From positions 1,634,812 to 1,698,811 of the forward strand of contig CM077159.1 of the NCBI GenBank assembly GCA_039583875.1: 64,000 nucleotides of DNA, read 5' to 3'. This DNA is from Platanthera guangdongensis (lineage: Eukaryota > Streptophyta > Magnoliopsida > Asparagales > Orchidaceae). A model generated the notes under the pieces. The model was not told the DNA's origin. It saw only the letters and a program-made list of their open reading frames with translations, and made no database searches. The position numbers and the translations under genes are program-made. The first letter of the stretch is position 1; each line of letters opens with the position of its first letter. Positions 10,280-21,129 of the stretch are shown here, piece after piece.

Positions 10280-10650
10280 CGTTCGTCTATCAAGCCAGCG
10301 ATCTGGGATCGACAATCTGGCGAGCGTTCGATGATCTTGGGTCGATAATTGTCGAACAACGTACACGGCTGGTTGTCATGGGCGTGTCATGACCGTTTGA
10401 CGAACAAGCCAGCGATCTGCGATCGACGATCTGGCGGCGATCGATGATTATGCCAGCGATCTGCGATTGACGATCTGGCGGCAATCGACGATTGAGACAA
10501 TGATCTGTGATCGACCATCTGGTGGCGATCGACGATTGGGCCAGTGATCAGTGATCGACGATCTGGCGTCAATCGATGATTAGGCCGGCAATCAGCGATC
10601 GACGATTTGACAGCGTTCGGCGATCATGGCTCAACGATCGTCGAGCGCAG
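10280..10650. repeat. GCGATCGACGATCTGGC array in the Gyp2 LTR
   Basis: About seven degenerate copies of a unit of roughly 45-48 bp built from GCCAGCGATCTGCGATCGAC and GATCTGGCGGCGATCGACG, each containing CGATCG-type palindromes. The 3' LTR has the matching array at about 17000-17340. The closely related LTRs of Gyp5 and Gyp6 have a different array here, with only traces of the ACACGGGCGTGT type left in Gyp2 (10240-10290 and 10365-10390). Confidence 0.83.
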
Positions 10651-11792
10651 GACGATTGTGGCATCTTTGACTCTGTCGACGCGGAGTGTCGACACAGAGG
10701 TTTTGGCGGGATCTTGACTAAATGTCCCGACACAATTTGATTGGTCGCGGACGTGTCCTGCTCTGGATTAGTGAACTATGCGGTGTTTAGCCCCATTTGT
10801 CTAGGTCAGACCTGGATCGTAGCCGTGCATTTCCCTTTTGTGTGATATGATGGCTGGTGGTTAATCCTATTGGGATATACCCGTGTACAGGTTTTCAAAA
10901 CCCTTATTCTTCTGCCGCTGGTTCTCTGTCTAAGTTCTAGAGAGAAGGGAGAGCGAAGGAGGAAGAAGAAACCTAGATCCAGTCCTTGGAGGGGCTTCGG
11001 AGCTACAAATCACGAGCCGACTTTGGATCTACGAAGGCAAGGAGATTGCGGTGCTTTTCATCCGTGTAGATTTCCGTGGCGCCAAGGAAGAACTCTAGGG
11101 TAACGATTCTCTACTTGAGCATGTGATGCTCTACTTCTTTTGCATAGGAAGCCCGCTCTCGTGAGTTTGCGGTGAGTTTGAGGCGTTCCTTAGGTTAGAT
11201 ATGTAAAGTCCCCATTGTGTCGAGTCCGTAATAGAGAACGAATATAGGCATGATGTGTGAAGCCTACCTGGACAAGTTGGTCTGGATCGGTGATGTTGCA
11301 TTGCATAATGGCCGGATAAGACTATGTTCGAATGTTTGTTTTCCGAGTTTTCTACAAGGTAGATTGCAACAGGGAGCCTTGTGGATTAAGTCCAAGGTGC
11401 ACCCGGAAAATTGGGCGGATGCGTGGTTCTGCCATCTTGTGGGCCTGGGAGCCAACTTGAACATAACTGGGTTATGTGATGTTTGTAACTATTTGGGACT
11501 CGGGAAAGTTTGACCCGCGCATATGTTTTAAATTAACATTGCGGTGTGAGCAACGTATCAGGCGTAACCGTACCCGCTCTATGTCGTCCGATTAAAGAGA
11601 CCTAAAGCTACTTGGCACTTACCGTTGGCATAGATGGAGGGTCTTAGGCAGTGGCTAGAAAGACTAAATGCTCACGAGAGATTGCCGTCCAGGGGATGGT
11701 GGTGAGTCGGCGGACTTAGACCATGATCACCGAGAATGTGCCCAGAGAGCATGGGGCGTGTGGCCGTGAGTGCCAATGCCTGTGATGCAATG

Positions 11793-11803
11793 TATTTATA
11801 TAC
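11793..11803 (+). promoter_or_regulatory. TATA box of the Gyp2 LTR
   Basis: TATTTATATAC, repeated at 18485-18495 in the 3' LTR. The related Gyp5 LTR has a run of TA repeats at the same place (57881-57899). Transcription would be expected to start about 30 bp downstream. Confidence 0.55.
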
Positions 11804-11844
11804 TGCTTGGTTGTGCTAATAAAGTGCAGGGAAGGAGCATCACC

Positions 11845-12100
11845 GCACAGAGTTGGGGGCGGGATCGTTATAATTTGGTCAGCATTGCTGACCGTTACTT
11901 TTGTTTGCCACCGTGCGGTGGTTTGTTGCTTGCAGGTGCTGCTGGATCAAGTGGTCAATAGCGGGCTAAAGCCCAAGTTGCTGTGCCGGCCCTCGAAGGC
12001 CTAAATTTTGGATGTTTTCTTTTATTCATGTATGGCCGACCTGCGTGCCGAAGTTTGGAAAACATTTAATTTGAGCAAACTATTGTAAGGCCTTAAGGCC
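11845..12100 (+). other. Series of stem-loops in the R/U5 part of the Gyp2 LTR
   Basis: In order: GGTCAGC-ATT-GCTGACC, CCACCG-TG-CGGTGG, GGGCT-AA-AGCCC and the perfect palindrome GGCCTTAAGGCC (12089-12100). A CCGCCCC...GGGGCGGG pair precedes them in Gyp5 and Gyp6 but is weakened in this copy. The module is kept in the five LTR copies of Gyp2, Gyp5 and Gyp6 and, more diverged, in Gyp4. Confidence 0.65.
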
Positions 12101-12342
12101 AGTACTTATGTATTTGTACTTCATTCCTTTGGGAGTGTTTAGTGGACATTCATGCTTTTTATGCTGGGTTATTTTAATTGCAACTTATAAAACTGCTTCC
12201 GCTAGAATGGCTCTGTGTAGGACGTTGGAATGGTTGGATGGTTTCCATTGAGTAACCACCCGGTCTGTCTGTTGTATATGGCGTAGGGCTCCGGCCGGAC
12301 CTACTGCTATATACTATGCGACGGATAGGGGGTGTTACAATT

Positions 12343-12354
12343 TGGTATCAGACT
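12343..12354 (+). other. Gyp2 primer-binding site
   Basis: TGGTATCAGACT lies three bases after the 5' LTR and matches the plant initiator-Met tRNA site in its first ten bases. Confidence 0.88.
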
Positions 12355-12376
12355 ACTGGTTTTGGTCAGGCTTACA

Positions 12377-12416
12377 ATGAATTCGTGGACGAATTCTTTT
12401 TAAGGTGGTGGTGAGC
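12377..12416 (+). other. Polypurine-tract-like module and 8-codon frame after the primer-binding site
   Basis: The run GTGGACGAATTCTTTTTAAG followed by a G-rich stretch closely resembles the sequence just before the 3' LTR (16841-16871). It also forms a short frame, ATG to TAA, encoding MNSWTNSF. Gyp6 (50497) and Gyp5 (58469) keep both features. The stretch from 12417 to 12561 shows nothing else. Confidence 0.6.
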
Positions 12417-12561
12417 ACATGTGTGTGCGTCATCGTTATAACAACAAAAGAACCCATGAATATCCACTTAGGAATGAAAAATACACGTGTTTGAGGAACC
12501 TGCATGTTAATATAATTATGTTTTGCAATTTTGTTTGGTCGTTTAATGGTGTTTTGTACAA

Positions 12562-13457
12562 CTATAGGTGACCAGAGGCGGTGCTGGCCGCCAGAATGTC
12601 CAGTTTCTGAGGAGTATAATGTGCCCGGTGAGGTGTTTGAGACCCCTCCTTCATCTGAAACCATAAGAAGGATCGTTGAAGCGGTGTTCGCTATGACTAG
12701 TGCACAACATGGAAGAAATGTACAACCCTATGCCCTTGTTGTGGCTTCAACGCTGGGTGGCGTGATGGAGTAGATGACTTTTGGTAGACCATCGGGGCAG
12801 CAGCTGAATATGCGTTTAATGCAGGGAGCGCACTAAATTAACGAATACTTGCACACATTTATTATAATAAGCCACTACCATGCTTTGAGTTGGAGAACGA
12901 GCAGGCTATAGTCGATAGATTTTATAACGGTCTGCGTGGTGAGCTGCGAATCCTACTGGTAGTACCAAAATTATTGGGGCTCCGAGCCTTGGTGGAGTTG
13001 GCTAGATCTTTGGAGGCATACTTGAGGAAGACTCACCCAATGCTAGCGACCATGGTATCGAACTATGCAAGCCCCATAAGAGCTACATCCGACAGAATGC
13101 TGCAGAAGGGGGCTACGGTATCGACTAGCAAAGCTACTTACACTTGTCATACTTGTGGAAAGAAAGGGCACTTTGCCCGAGAGTGTTGGAATGGTGCTCA
13201 GAAGACTAAGAAAGCTATGTCAGGAGAAGTTGAGGACTTTAGTGCAAAAGAAACGACGTTCAAAATTCCGAACACCTCAAAGTCTGGATATCATAGGTGG
13301 TATAAGAAAGCTAGGACTTTGGGTCTAGCACCTCCTCTCTGTGCTTTGGGGGCATCTACAGGCCAAACCCCACGCGCATGTTTCAACTGCAGGGAGTTGG
13401 GGCATTATGCCCGTGGGTGCCTAAAATCTGAGAGAAAGCACGCCGTCGTGAGGACAG
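12562..13457 (+). pseudogene. Gyp2 gag with capsid deletion
   Basis: The frame opens after ACTATAG with GTGACC, not ATG, and runs into TAG at 12771-12773 just before MTFGRPSGQQ. By comparison with Gyp5 about 80 residues of capsid are missing after MTF; the breakpoint is identical in Gyp6. The later part reads RFYNGLRGELRILL, LVELARSLEAYLRK, then two zinc knuckles, CHTCGKKGHFARECW and CFNCRELGHYARGCL (frame 12890-13468). The knuckles would bind RNA. The capsid deletion and the stop make the protein non-functional on its own. Confidence 0.82.
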
Positions 13458-13537
13458 GTATGGTTTAAAGTTATAGCAGTTTAACCTTAAATACTTGTCG
13501 CCCTTGTGCACGTTAGCTTAGACCTACTTGTGCTAAG
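13458..13537 (+). other. Gag-protease intron remnant in Gyp2
   Basis: ACAG followed by GTATGG matches the intron start in Gyp5 (ACAG, GTACGG at 59801). The 3' end is TTGTGCTAAG, aligned with CTTGTTTAG in Gyp5. The interval is 80 bp. Confidence 0.5.
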
Positions 13538-16500
13538 CTTTGTTCTGATTTTCGTTTATCCGGCGAGAGCACCGTTCGTGTAAATGAAGCTTCACATTCC
13601 TTTATTTAGGAATTTTATTATGCGTCGGAGTACCTCCTTTGATGTTAAGAGACAAATTGGATGTGTTATGGTCCAATGGTGCTCAATGCGTGCGGGTAGA
13701 ATCTGTTGCGCTTAGGTGTGGTTAGGGAGTCAAGACTTTGACTTACAAGTGTCGTTACTACCGCTAGGAGAGCTCGACGTGATCTTTGGTATGGACTAGC
13801 TCTCGGAGCAGCAAGCATACATTGATCGAAATTGCAAGGAAGTTAAGTTGGGAACAGGTCGTGAGACAACTTTTACGGGCTTGAAAGGGTCGAGCAAGAC
13901 ATTGATGTATGCTCTTCAGGTGGTGAAGGCAGTTCGTGATGGTGTAGAGCTATTCTTTACACTATTGGAGGTTACAAAGCCGAAGCCTACGTTGGATAGT
14001 ATTTCAGTGATAGCTGAGTACCCTGATGTGTTCCCCGCCGATTTTCCTAGAGCCCCGCCTCAATGGTAGATAGATTTCACGATTGAGCTAGTGCCAGGTG
14101 CAAAGCCTGTGTCATGATCTACGTATTGGCTAGCGCCTAAGGAAATGGCGGAGCTGAAGGTTCAACTGCAAGAGTTGTTGGAGCAAGGGTTTGTGCGTCC
14201 AAGTTCTTCGCCTTGGAGTGCACCGGTCCTCTTTGTTAAGAAGAAGGATGGAAGCTTGAGGCTATGTATTGATTATCGGGAGCTGAACAAGTTAACAGAA
14301 AAGAACAAGAACCCGATCCACCGGATTGATGATCTATTCGATCAGTTAGTCTGGTCGAAGGTGTACTCAAAGTTAGATCTCAAGTCCGGGTACTATCAGC
14401 TGCGAATAAGGGAGAGTGATATCCAGAAGATAGTGTTCAATACAAGATACAAGCATTATGAGTTTACGGTCATGCCGTTTGGGCTGACCAATACGCTGTC
14501 AGTGTTCATGGATTTGATGAACAGGACCTTCAGGGAGTACTTGGACAATTTTGTGATCGTCTTCATTGACGACATTTTGGTGTACTCTCAGAGTGAGGAA
14601 GATCACTTCAAGCATCTTCATATGGTGTTGGAGACGCTGAGGAGGATTCAACTATACGCCAAGTTCTCCAAATGCGAGTTTTGGTTGTCCTCAGTGGCGT
14701 TCCTCGGTCATATAGTGAGTGGGGAAGGTATTACAGTGGATCCGGCGAAGATTATTGCGATACGAGAGTAGCGTGAGCTTTCTACGGTATCGGAAGTCCG
14801 GAGCTTTCTGGGGCTTGTCGGCTATTATAGGCGCTTCATGGAGAACTTCTCGCGGATAGCGTTACCTCTCACTACTTTGACGAGGAAGGAGAAGAAGTTC
14901 GTTTGGACGCCGGAGTGCGCACGAGCTTTTGAGGAGTTGGAATGTCGGTTGACCACGACGCCAGTTCTTAGTTCGCCGAGTGGGACCGAAGGCTTTGAGA
15001 TATATAGTGATGCTTCGGGTAGAGGTTTGGGTTGCGTACTATTGCGACACGAAAGTGTGATAGCTTATGGTTCGACATAGCTGAAACTGCACGAAAGGAA
15101 GTATCCGGTCCATGACTTGGAGTTTGCGGCCGTTATTTTTGCCTTGAAGCTGTGGAGGCACTACTTGTATGGAGTAAAGGTCGATATTTATACCGAGCAT
15201 AAAAGCCTGAAATATCTTCTGGATCAGAAAGATATTAACATGCGGCAGCATAGATAGATGGAGTTCCTGGGACTATACATTCAAGATCCACAACGTGTCT
15301 GGTAAGGGAAATGCGGTTGCGGACGCGTTGAGTCGTTGGGCCCCAGCTCAAGCCAATTGGCTGTCGATCCATGACGAGCGGTCGGTTCGGGAGTTGGAGG
15401 CGATGGAGGACGGATTTTCAATCCTGATAGAGGCTCTGGATGGGTCAAATTCCCAATTCGTTGTGGAGGACGGATTACTTTGGAAGGACGGTCATCGTTT
15501 GTGCGTCCCGAAAGTGGGAAATTTACGGGTGGAATTGTTGTACGAAGCGCACCATACCAAGTACTTAATTCACCCGGGGAGCACGAAGATGTACCGCGAT
15601 GTTAAGAAATTGTTCTGATGGCTAGGACTAAAGAAGGATGTGACACTGTACGTGGCGAAATGCCAAACTTGCGCCTTGGACAAGGCAGAGTGCCAAAAGC
15701 CGGGGGGATTTTTGAAATCCTTGCCTATTCCGGATTGGAAATTCGACGACATTACGATGCACTTTGTGCAAGGGTTGCAAAGGTCGCAAAAGGGTAACGA
15801 CGCCATTTGGGTGGTCGTAGATCTTCTAACGAAGCTGTCACATTTCATTCGGTATGGGAAGGTTGATTCGGTTGAGAAATTGGCAAAGTCATATGTATAC
15901 AATATTGTGCGGCTTCATGGTGTGACCTGCAGCATCGTGAGTGACTGAGATGGGTGGTTCACGTCCCATGATTGGAGGCTTGTGCAGCAGATGTTGGGAA
16001 CAAAGCTGAGTTTTAGCACAGCCTTTCATCCGCAAACGGATGGGCAGGCTGAGAGGGTCAATAGCATAATGGAAGACATGCTTCGCATGTGTGTCCTGGA
16101 CATTGGAAAGCAATGGAAAGATCTCCTATACTTGGTGGAATTCTCTTACAACAATAGCTACCAGGCGAGTATTCAAATGGCGCCCTTCGAGGCCCTATAT
16201 GGTAGAAGATGTCGCACGCCGTTGTCCTCGTTGGAAACGGGTGAATCAAAGTTGTATAAGCGTCAAGAGGTGGAAGATGCTACTTCATTGGTGTGAACCA
16301 TTCCGGAGAGGTTGCAAATCGCTCAGGACCGTCAGGAGAAGTACTATAATGCTAAGCACAGGAACGTGGAGTTCGCTGTGCGCGACTGGGTGTACTTAAA
16401 GATCAAGCCATTCAAGGGTGTCTCGCGAGTGCGGCTATTGAAAAAGCTAAGCTCGAGGTACCTTGGGTCGTTTGAGGTTCTGGAGCGGGTTGGTGAATCA

Positions 16501-16815
16501 GCCTATAGTTTGAAGCTATCAGTGGAGCTTAGTGGTCTACATGATGTATTCCATATATCGGTGCTACGGAAGGCAGTGCTAGAGCCTTCGCAGGTGATCA
16601 CGGTCGATCAAGTGCCGATTGATAGTGGGTTGACGACAAAGCTCAAGCCTGTACGAATTGAAGATTTGGATGTCAAGCGGCTACGCAATAAAGAGATTAG
16701 GATGGTCAAGGTCCGTTGGGACAATTGCGGTCAAGAAGAGCTCTCTTGGGAACGAGAGCAGACTATGCTTGACGAGTACCCGAAGTTGTTCCGCTCAGGT
16801 ACAAATTTTAGTTTT
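13538..16815 (+). pseudogene. Gyp2 pol: protease, RT, RNase H, integrase, chromodomain
   Basis: Protease is badly decayed, with no intact active site. RT is readable from [15 protein letters not shown] (14145) to FIDDILVYS and [10 protein letters not shown], then a TAG at 14769-14771. RNase H (YSDASGRGLG) has a TAG at 15078-15080 and another in AGATAGATG near 15256. Integrase has the zinc domain at 15540-15680 with TGA at 15616-15618, then the catalytic core to [15 protein letters not shown] (about 16020) and the C-terminal GSFEVLERVGESAYSLKLS. The end, MVKVRWDNCGQEELSWE, is the chromodomain-like tail. Most stops are explained by C-to-T or G-to-A changes against Gyp5 or Gyp6. Confidence 0.85.
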
Positions 16816-16840
16816 GTACTTATCTTTCCTTTATGTAATT

Positions 16841-16871
16841 TTGTGGACGAAATTCTTTCAAGAGAGGCAGA
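16841..16871 (+). other. Gyp2 polypurine tract region
   Basis: TTGTGGACGAAATTC is followed by a purine run, AAGAGAGGCAGAG, directly before the 3' LTR. The matching Gyp6 tract (54952-54984) ends AAGAGGGGGAGAG. It would prime plus-strand DNA synthesis. Confidence 0.75.
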
Positions 16872-19032
16872 GCTGTAACGCCCCGAAACTCAAAAGAGCG
16901 ACGGGAGGCATTTTGGGCCAAATTTGGTATTTGGCAGGGGGTACATGGCCTGGAACACGGGCATGTCGTGTTCGTTCGTCAATCAAGACAGCGATCTGGG
17001 ATCGACGATCTGGAAAGCGTTCGACGATCTTGGGTCGACGATCGTCCAACATCATATACGGCTAGTTGTCACAGGCGTGTCATGACCGTTCGGCGAACAA
17101 GCCAGCGATCTGCGATCGATGATCTGGCGGCGATCGACTATTAAGCCAGCGATCTGCGATCGACGATCTGGCGGCGATCGACGATTGAGCCTGCGATCTG
17201 CGATCGACGATCTGGCAGCGATCGACGATTGGGCCAGCGATCAGCGATCGACGATCTTGCGGCGTTCGACGATTGGGTCGGCGATCAGCGAGCGATGATT
17301 TGGCAGCGTTCAGCGATCTTGGCTCGACGATCATCGAGCGCGGGGCGATTGTGGCGTGTTTGACTCTGTCGACGCGGAGTGTCGACACAGAGGTTTTGGC
17401 GGGATCTTGACTAAATGTCCCGACACAATTTGATTGGTCGCGGACGAGTCCTGCTCCGGATTGGTGAACTGTGCGGTGTTTAGCCCCATTTGTCCATGTC
17501 AGACCTGGATCGTAGCCGTGCACTTCCCTTTTGTGGGATCCGACAGCTGGTGGTTAATCCGATTGGGATATACCTGTGTGTAGGGTTTCAAAACCCTTAT
17601 TCTTCTGCCGCTGGTTCTCTATCTAAGTTCTAGAGAGAATGGAGAGAGAAGGAGGAAGAAAAAACCTAGATGCAGTCCTTGGAGGGGCTTCGGAGCTCCA
17701 AATCGCGAGTCGACTTCGGATCTATGGAGGCAAGGAGATTGCGGTGCTCTTTATCCTCGTAGATTTCTATGGCGCCAAGGAAGAATGCTAGGGTAACGAT
17801 TCTCTACTTGAGCATGTGAAGCTCTACTTCTTTTGCATAGGAAGCCCGCTCTCACGAGTTTGCGGTGAGTTTGATGCGCTCCTTCGGATAGATATGTAAA
17901 GTCCTCGTTGTGTAGAGTCCGTAATTGAGAACGGATATAGGCATGATGTGTGAAGCTTACCCGAACAAGTTTGTCTGGATCGGTGATGTTGCATTGCATA
18001 ATGGCCGGAGAAGACTCCGTGCGAATGTTTGTTTTTTGGGTTTTCTACGAGGTAGATTTCAATAGGGAGCCTTGGGGATTAACTCCAAGGTGCACCCAGA
18101 AAACTGGGCGGATGCGTGGTTCTGCCATCTTGTGGGCCTGGGAGCCAACTTGAACATAACTGAGTTATGTGATGTTTGTAACGATTTGGGACTCGGGAAA
18201 GTTTGACCTGCACATATGTTTTAAATTAATGTTGCGGTGTGAGCAACGGGTCAGGCGGAACCGTACCCGCTCTATGTCGTTCGGTTAAAGAGACCTAAAG
18301 CTACTTGACATTTACCGTTGGCATAGATGGAGGCTCTTACGCAGTGGCCAGAAAGACCAAATGCTCACGAGATATTGCTGTCCCGAGGACGGTGGTGAGT
18401 CGACAGACTTACACCGTGATCACCGAGAATGTGCCCTGAGAGCACGAGGCGTGTGGTTGTTCGTGCCAATGCCTGTGATGCAACGTATTTATATACTGGT
18501 TGGTTGTGCTAATAAAGTGCAGGGAAGGAGCATCACCGCCCCGAGTTGAGGGCGGGATCGTTATAATTTGGTCAGCATTGCTGACCGTTACTTTTGTTTG
18601 CCACCGTGCGGTGGTTTGTTGCTTGCAGGTGCTGCTGCACCAATCGGTCAATAGCATGCTAAAGCCCAAGTTGCTGTGTCGGCCCTCGAAGGCCTAAATT
18701 TTGGATGTTTTCTTTTATTTATGTATGGCCGGCCTGCGTGTCGAAGTTTGGAAAACAGTTAATTTGAGCAAACTGTTGTAAGGCCTTAAGGCCAGTACTT
18801 GTGTATTTGTACTTCATTCTTTTGGGAGTGTTTAGTGGACATTCATGCTTTTTGTGCTGGATTCTTTTAATTGCAACTTATAAAACCGCTTCCGCTAGAA
18901 TGGCTCTGTGTAGGATGTTGGAATGGTTGGATGGTTTCCATTGAGTAACCACCCGGTCTATCTGTGGTATATGGCGTCAGGCCCCAGCCGGACCTACTGG
19001 TATATACTATGCGACGGATAGGGGGTATTACA
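16872..19032 (+). repeat. Gyp2 3' LTR (2,161 bp)
   Basis: Same boundaries as the 5' copy, except that it ends GGGGGTATTACA. The U3 array, the TATA box (18485-18495) and the inverted repeats are in the same order. Confidence 0.92.
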
Positions 19033-19061
19033 ACAGAAGCCTTCTCCAAAAGTACTCTCCA
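19033..19061 (+). pseudogene. 29-bp Cop1 fragment between two insertions
   Basis: Reads TEAFSKSTL in the frame expected after the copia protease motif. Its last five bases, CTCCA (19057-19061), are the left target-site copy for TagE; the right copy is at 40890-40894. Confidence 0.75.
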
Positions 19062-20656
19062 TGATGTAGGCTCACTCTTTCGAGCATTATGGGTGGCCGA
19101 CGGAACTAACACGACGTTCTCCGATAACTCTCACGTCACACTCAAGCATATAACGTAGCAACAACAAAATTAATATTGTTACTAATTAAAGATTACAGGG
19201 GGGTTCGCAAGGCCCCTTAAGATAATACCAAGGCGATATGTCGAGGTCCTCTCAAGCGAAAAGAACCCACACGGTTCAATCTAGCGTTGTTGTACCAAAA
19301 GAGAATCCACTGAAAACAAAAGATTCGGACAAGGGTGGTTCTCTCCCAACAAATTAAAACGAGGGCCACCACGCCTCACGAACTTAAACGAAAGAAATAA
19401 ACACGACAATAACTAAAAGAAATTAGCCACGAAAATTCAAGCATTACACAAGCCACGCAATTTGCCAATGCCACAAGATCTATCTAAAGAAGAGAAACAC
19501 ATAAAGGTGGAAATGTTCGTTACCCAACCGAATTTGATGAATCCGGCTCACTCTACTAGAATCGTTCTTCAACGGCTCCGCCAGAGATACGCTGGAGGGA
19601 GAGAAATTCGTCGCCTTCTTCGTATCACGCTATATTTGGAAAGTCCCGGCGAAATCTTCTGAATATGGAAATAATATTTCCCAATAAGGCAGGAGAGAGA
19701 AAGGTGGCAGGATATCGAAAATAATTAAGGAATTATATAATTTCAAATTTGGTAGGTAGAGAATTTAAGGACGGGGATATAATTCGAATATGGTAAATAA
19801 GGGATGAATATGGTAGAGGATCTTTAAGGTTTTTAGGAAGGGGAATAGGGTGGGGGGTCGAATTTGGTGAGGAGGAGGAGGAGGCCTCGGGTGAGAGGTG
19901 GGGTGGCCGGATTTGTGAAGGGTGGTGGTGGTGGGACTCGGGTTAAGGAGTTTTGGTGGTAGCCAGACTTGTGAGAGTGGAGGTGACGGCTTCGAGGTTG
20001 GGGAAAAGAGATGGCTCGGGTAGCAAGGAGGCAAGGTAGAGATGAGGAAGGAGGGGAAGGGAGGCCGAGAGAGAGGGGAGGGGAAGGGTGGCCGGCGGCC
20101 AAGGGAGAAGAGGAATATAGGGGGCCAAAATTTGCCTTGAGAAGGAGGAGGATTTCAATCTTGAAATTGATTTTCTTTTCATTCATTAACTTGGGAAAAA
20201 CAAAGGAGTACATGCCTTTATATAGGCTTTACAATGAAGGGAAAAGGGCTACATGCAGCCCAACATGACAATGAAATAAAACACAACCATACACCATGGT
20301 TTTATAACATAACCATGTTACAAATAATACATGAAATTAAACATGAAATGAAAATGATAATTTTGAAATAAAACAACTAATAAAATATATTATTACTCAA
20401 TTATTATTTATTAATATATATTATTAATAAATAATAATTGGGCTTGCGCTCCGGATGGCTATTGTGGCGACAGCAATAATTGGGCTTGCGCTCCGGACGG
20501 CTATTGTGGCGACGCTTCCAAGGGTCATCCGTAAGCATGCTGTCGTCGTCATCAAAGTGTTGCGGGCCGACGTCTCCATTCAAATCTACCGGGTCACCAT
20601 CATCGTCAGAGGGAGGACGCTCCTTGGCCACATGTTGTGGGAAGTCGGCTCCATCA
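19062..20656 (-). repeat. TagE 3' LTR (1,595 bp)
   Basis: Bounded by TGATGTAGG on the plus strand and CCATCA at 20651-20656. I noticed roughly 25 differences from the 5' copy, about 1.6%. Just outside it (20657-20670) the minus strand reads AAGATGGGGAGGAT, a polypurine tract. Confidence 0.93.
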
Positions 20657-21129
20657 ATCCTCCCCATCTTAAAAATACTCATCACTGATGAGTATACCTG
20701 TGTGTACTCACCTGGAAGGTCATCGTCGGGGAAGAAGAACCAGCATGTTAAAAGGTGGTCTTTGAGGGACCTCAAATACGCGTTATCCAAAGAAGGAAAA
20801 AGAATTTCAACAACATCCACCAACATACCTCCGATGGAGACCGAGAATGAGAACGATCCTAGGAAACTGTCACCACCCAACCCAATAGAAAGCATAGTGG
20901 AAAATATATACGGAGAGGTAGACATTTCAAGTGGCATAAAGGCATAAAGCGTAACGTATGTAACGATGAAAATAGGAGCTATGCCCCAATCAGTGGAAAC
21001 TTTTAAAAAAAATGTCATGTCACCAAACTTCCGTAAAATTCGTAAAGAATGGACTAGCCGATTCGTTATTACTTCTAAGGTGCCCGAGAGCATCCGTTCA
21101 GGGGGTGAGACAATCCAAAACCAAATCAA
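20404..21129 (-). pseudogene. TagE ORF2: hydrophobic protein with acidic tail, running into the LTR
   Basis: A 241-residue frame, not recognised. The N-terminal third is basic and hydrophobic. Two hydrophobic stretches (around WGIAPIFIVTYVTLYAF and IGLGGDSFLGSFSFSVSIGG) could be membrane segments. Then comes WFFFPDDDLPGEY, and the tail is acidic and then basic (DDDGDPVDLNGD, RRHNSRPERKP). The last 80 or so residues are encoded inside the 3' LTR, so the polypurine tract is itself coding (FKMGRID). It overlaps the end of ORF1 in another register: at CCCCCTGA a one-base shift would join the two. It may be the C-terminal part of one long protein broken by an indel, or the product of a +1 shift. 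Confidence 0.55.

Larger units (their letters stand above)
10169..12339 (+). repeat. Gyp2 5' LTR (2,171 bp)
   Basis: Runs from TGTAACGCCCCG to GGGGGTGTTACA and is followed after three bases by the primer-binding site. It contains a U3 array (about 10280-10650), a TATA box (11793-11803) and a series of inverted repeats after it. Confidence 0.92.
10169..19032 (+). mobile_element. Gyp2: Tekay/Del-like Ty3/gypsy element, non-autonomous
   Basis: Two LTRs (10169-12339 and 16872-19032, both starting TGTAACGCCCCG), a primer-binding site, a shortened gag, PR-RT-RH-INT-chromodomain remnants and a polypurine tract. It belongs to one family with Gyp5 and Gyp6. The flanks AATATA and ACAGAA do not give a clean 5-bp target duplication, although the interrupted copia protease frame can be followed across the insertion. 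Stops occur throughout pol. Confidence 0.92.

Noticed and set aside
12531..12773. Host gene fragment upstream of Gyp2 gag
   Set aside because: The same block precedes gag in Gyp5 and Gyp6 and is the family's gag N-terminus, not captured host sequence.
19765..20213. Proline- and serine-rich frames on the minus strand, repeated at 39998-40446
   Set aside because: They are purine/pyrimidine-biased LTR sequence of TagE; the low-complexity composition explains the open frames.
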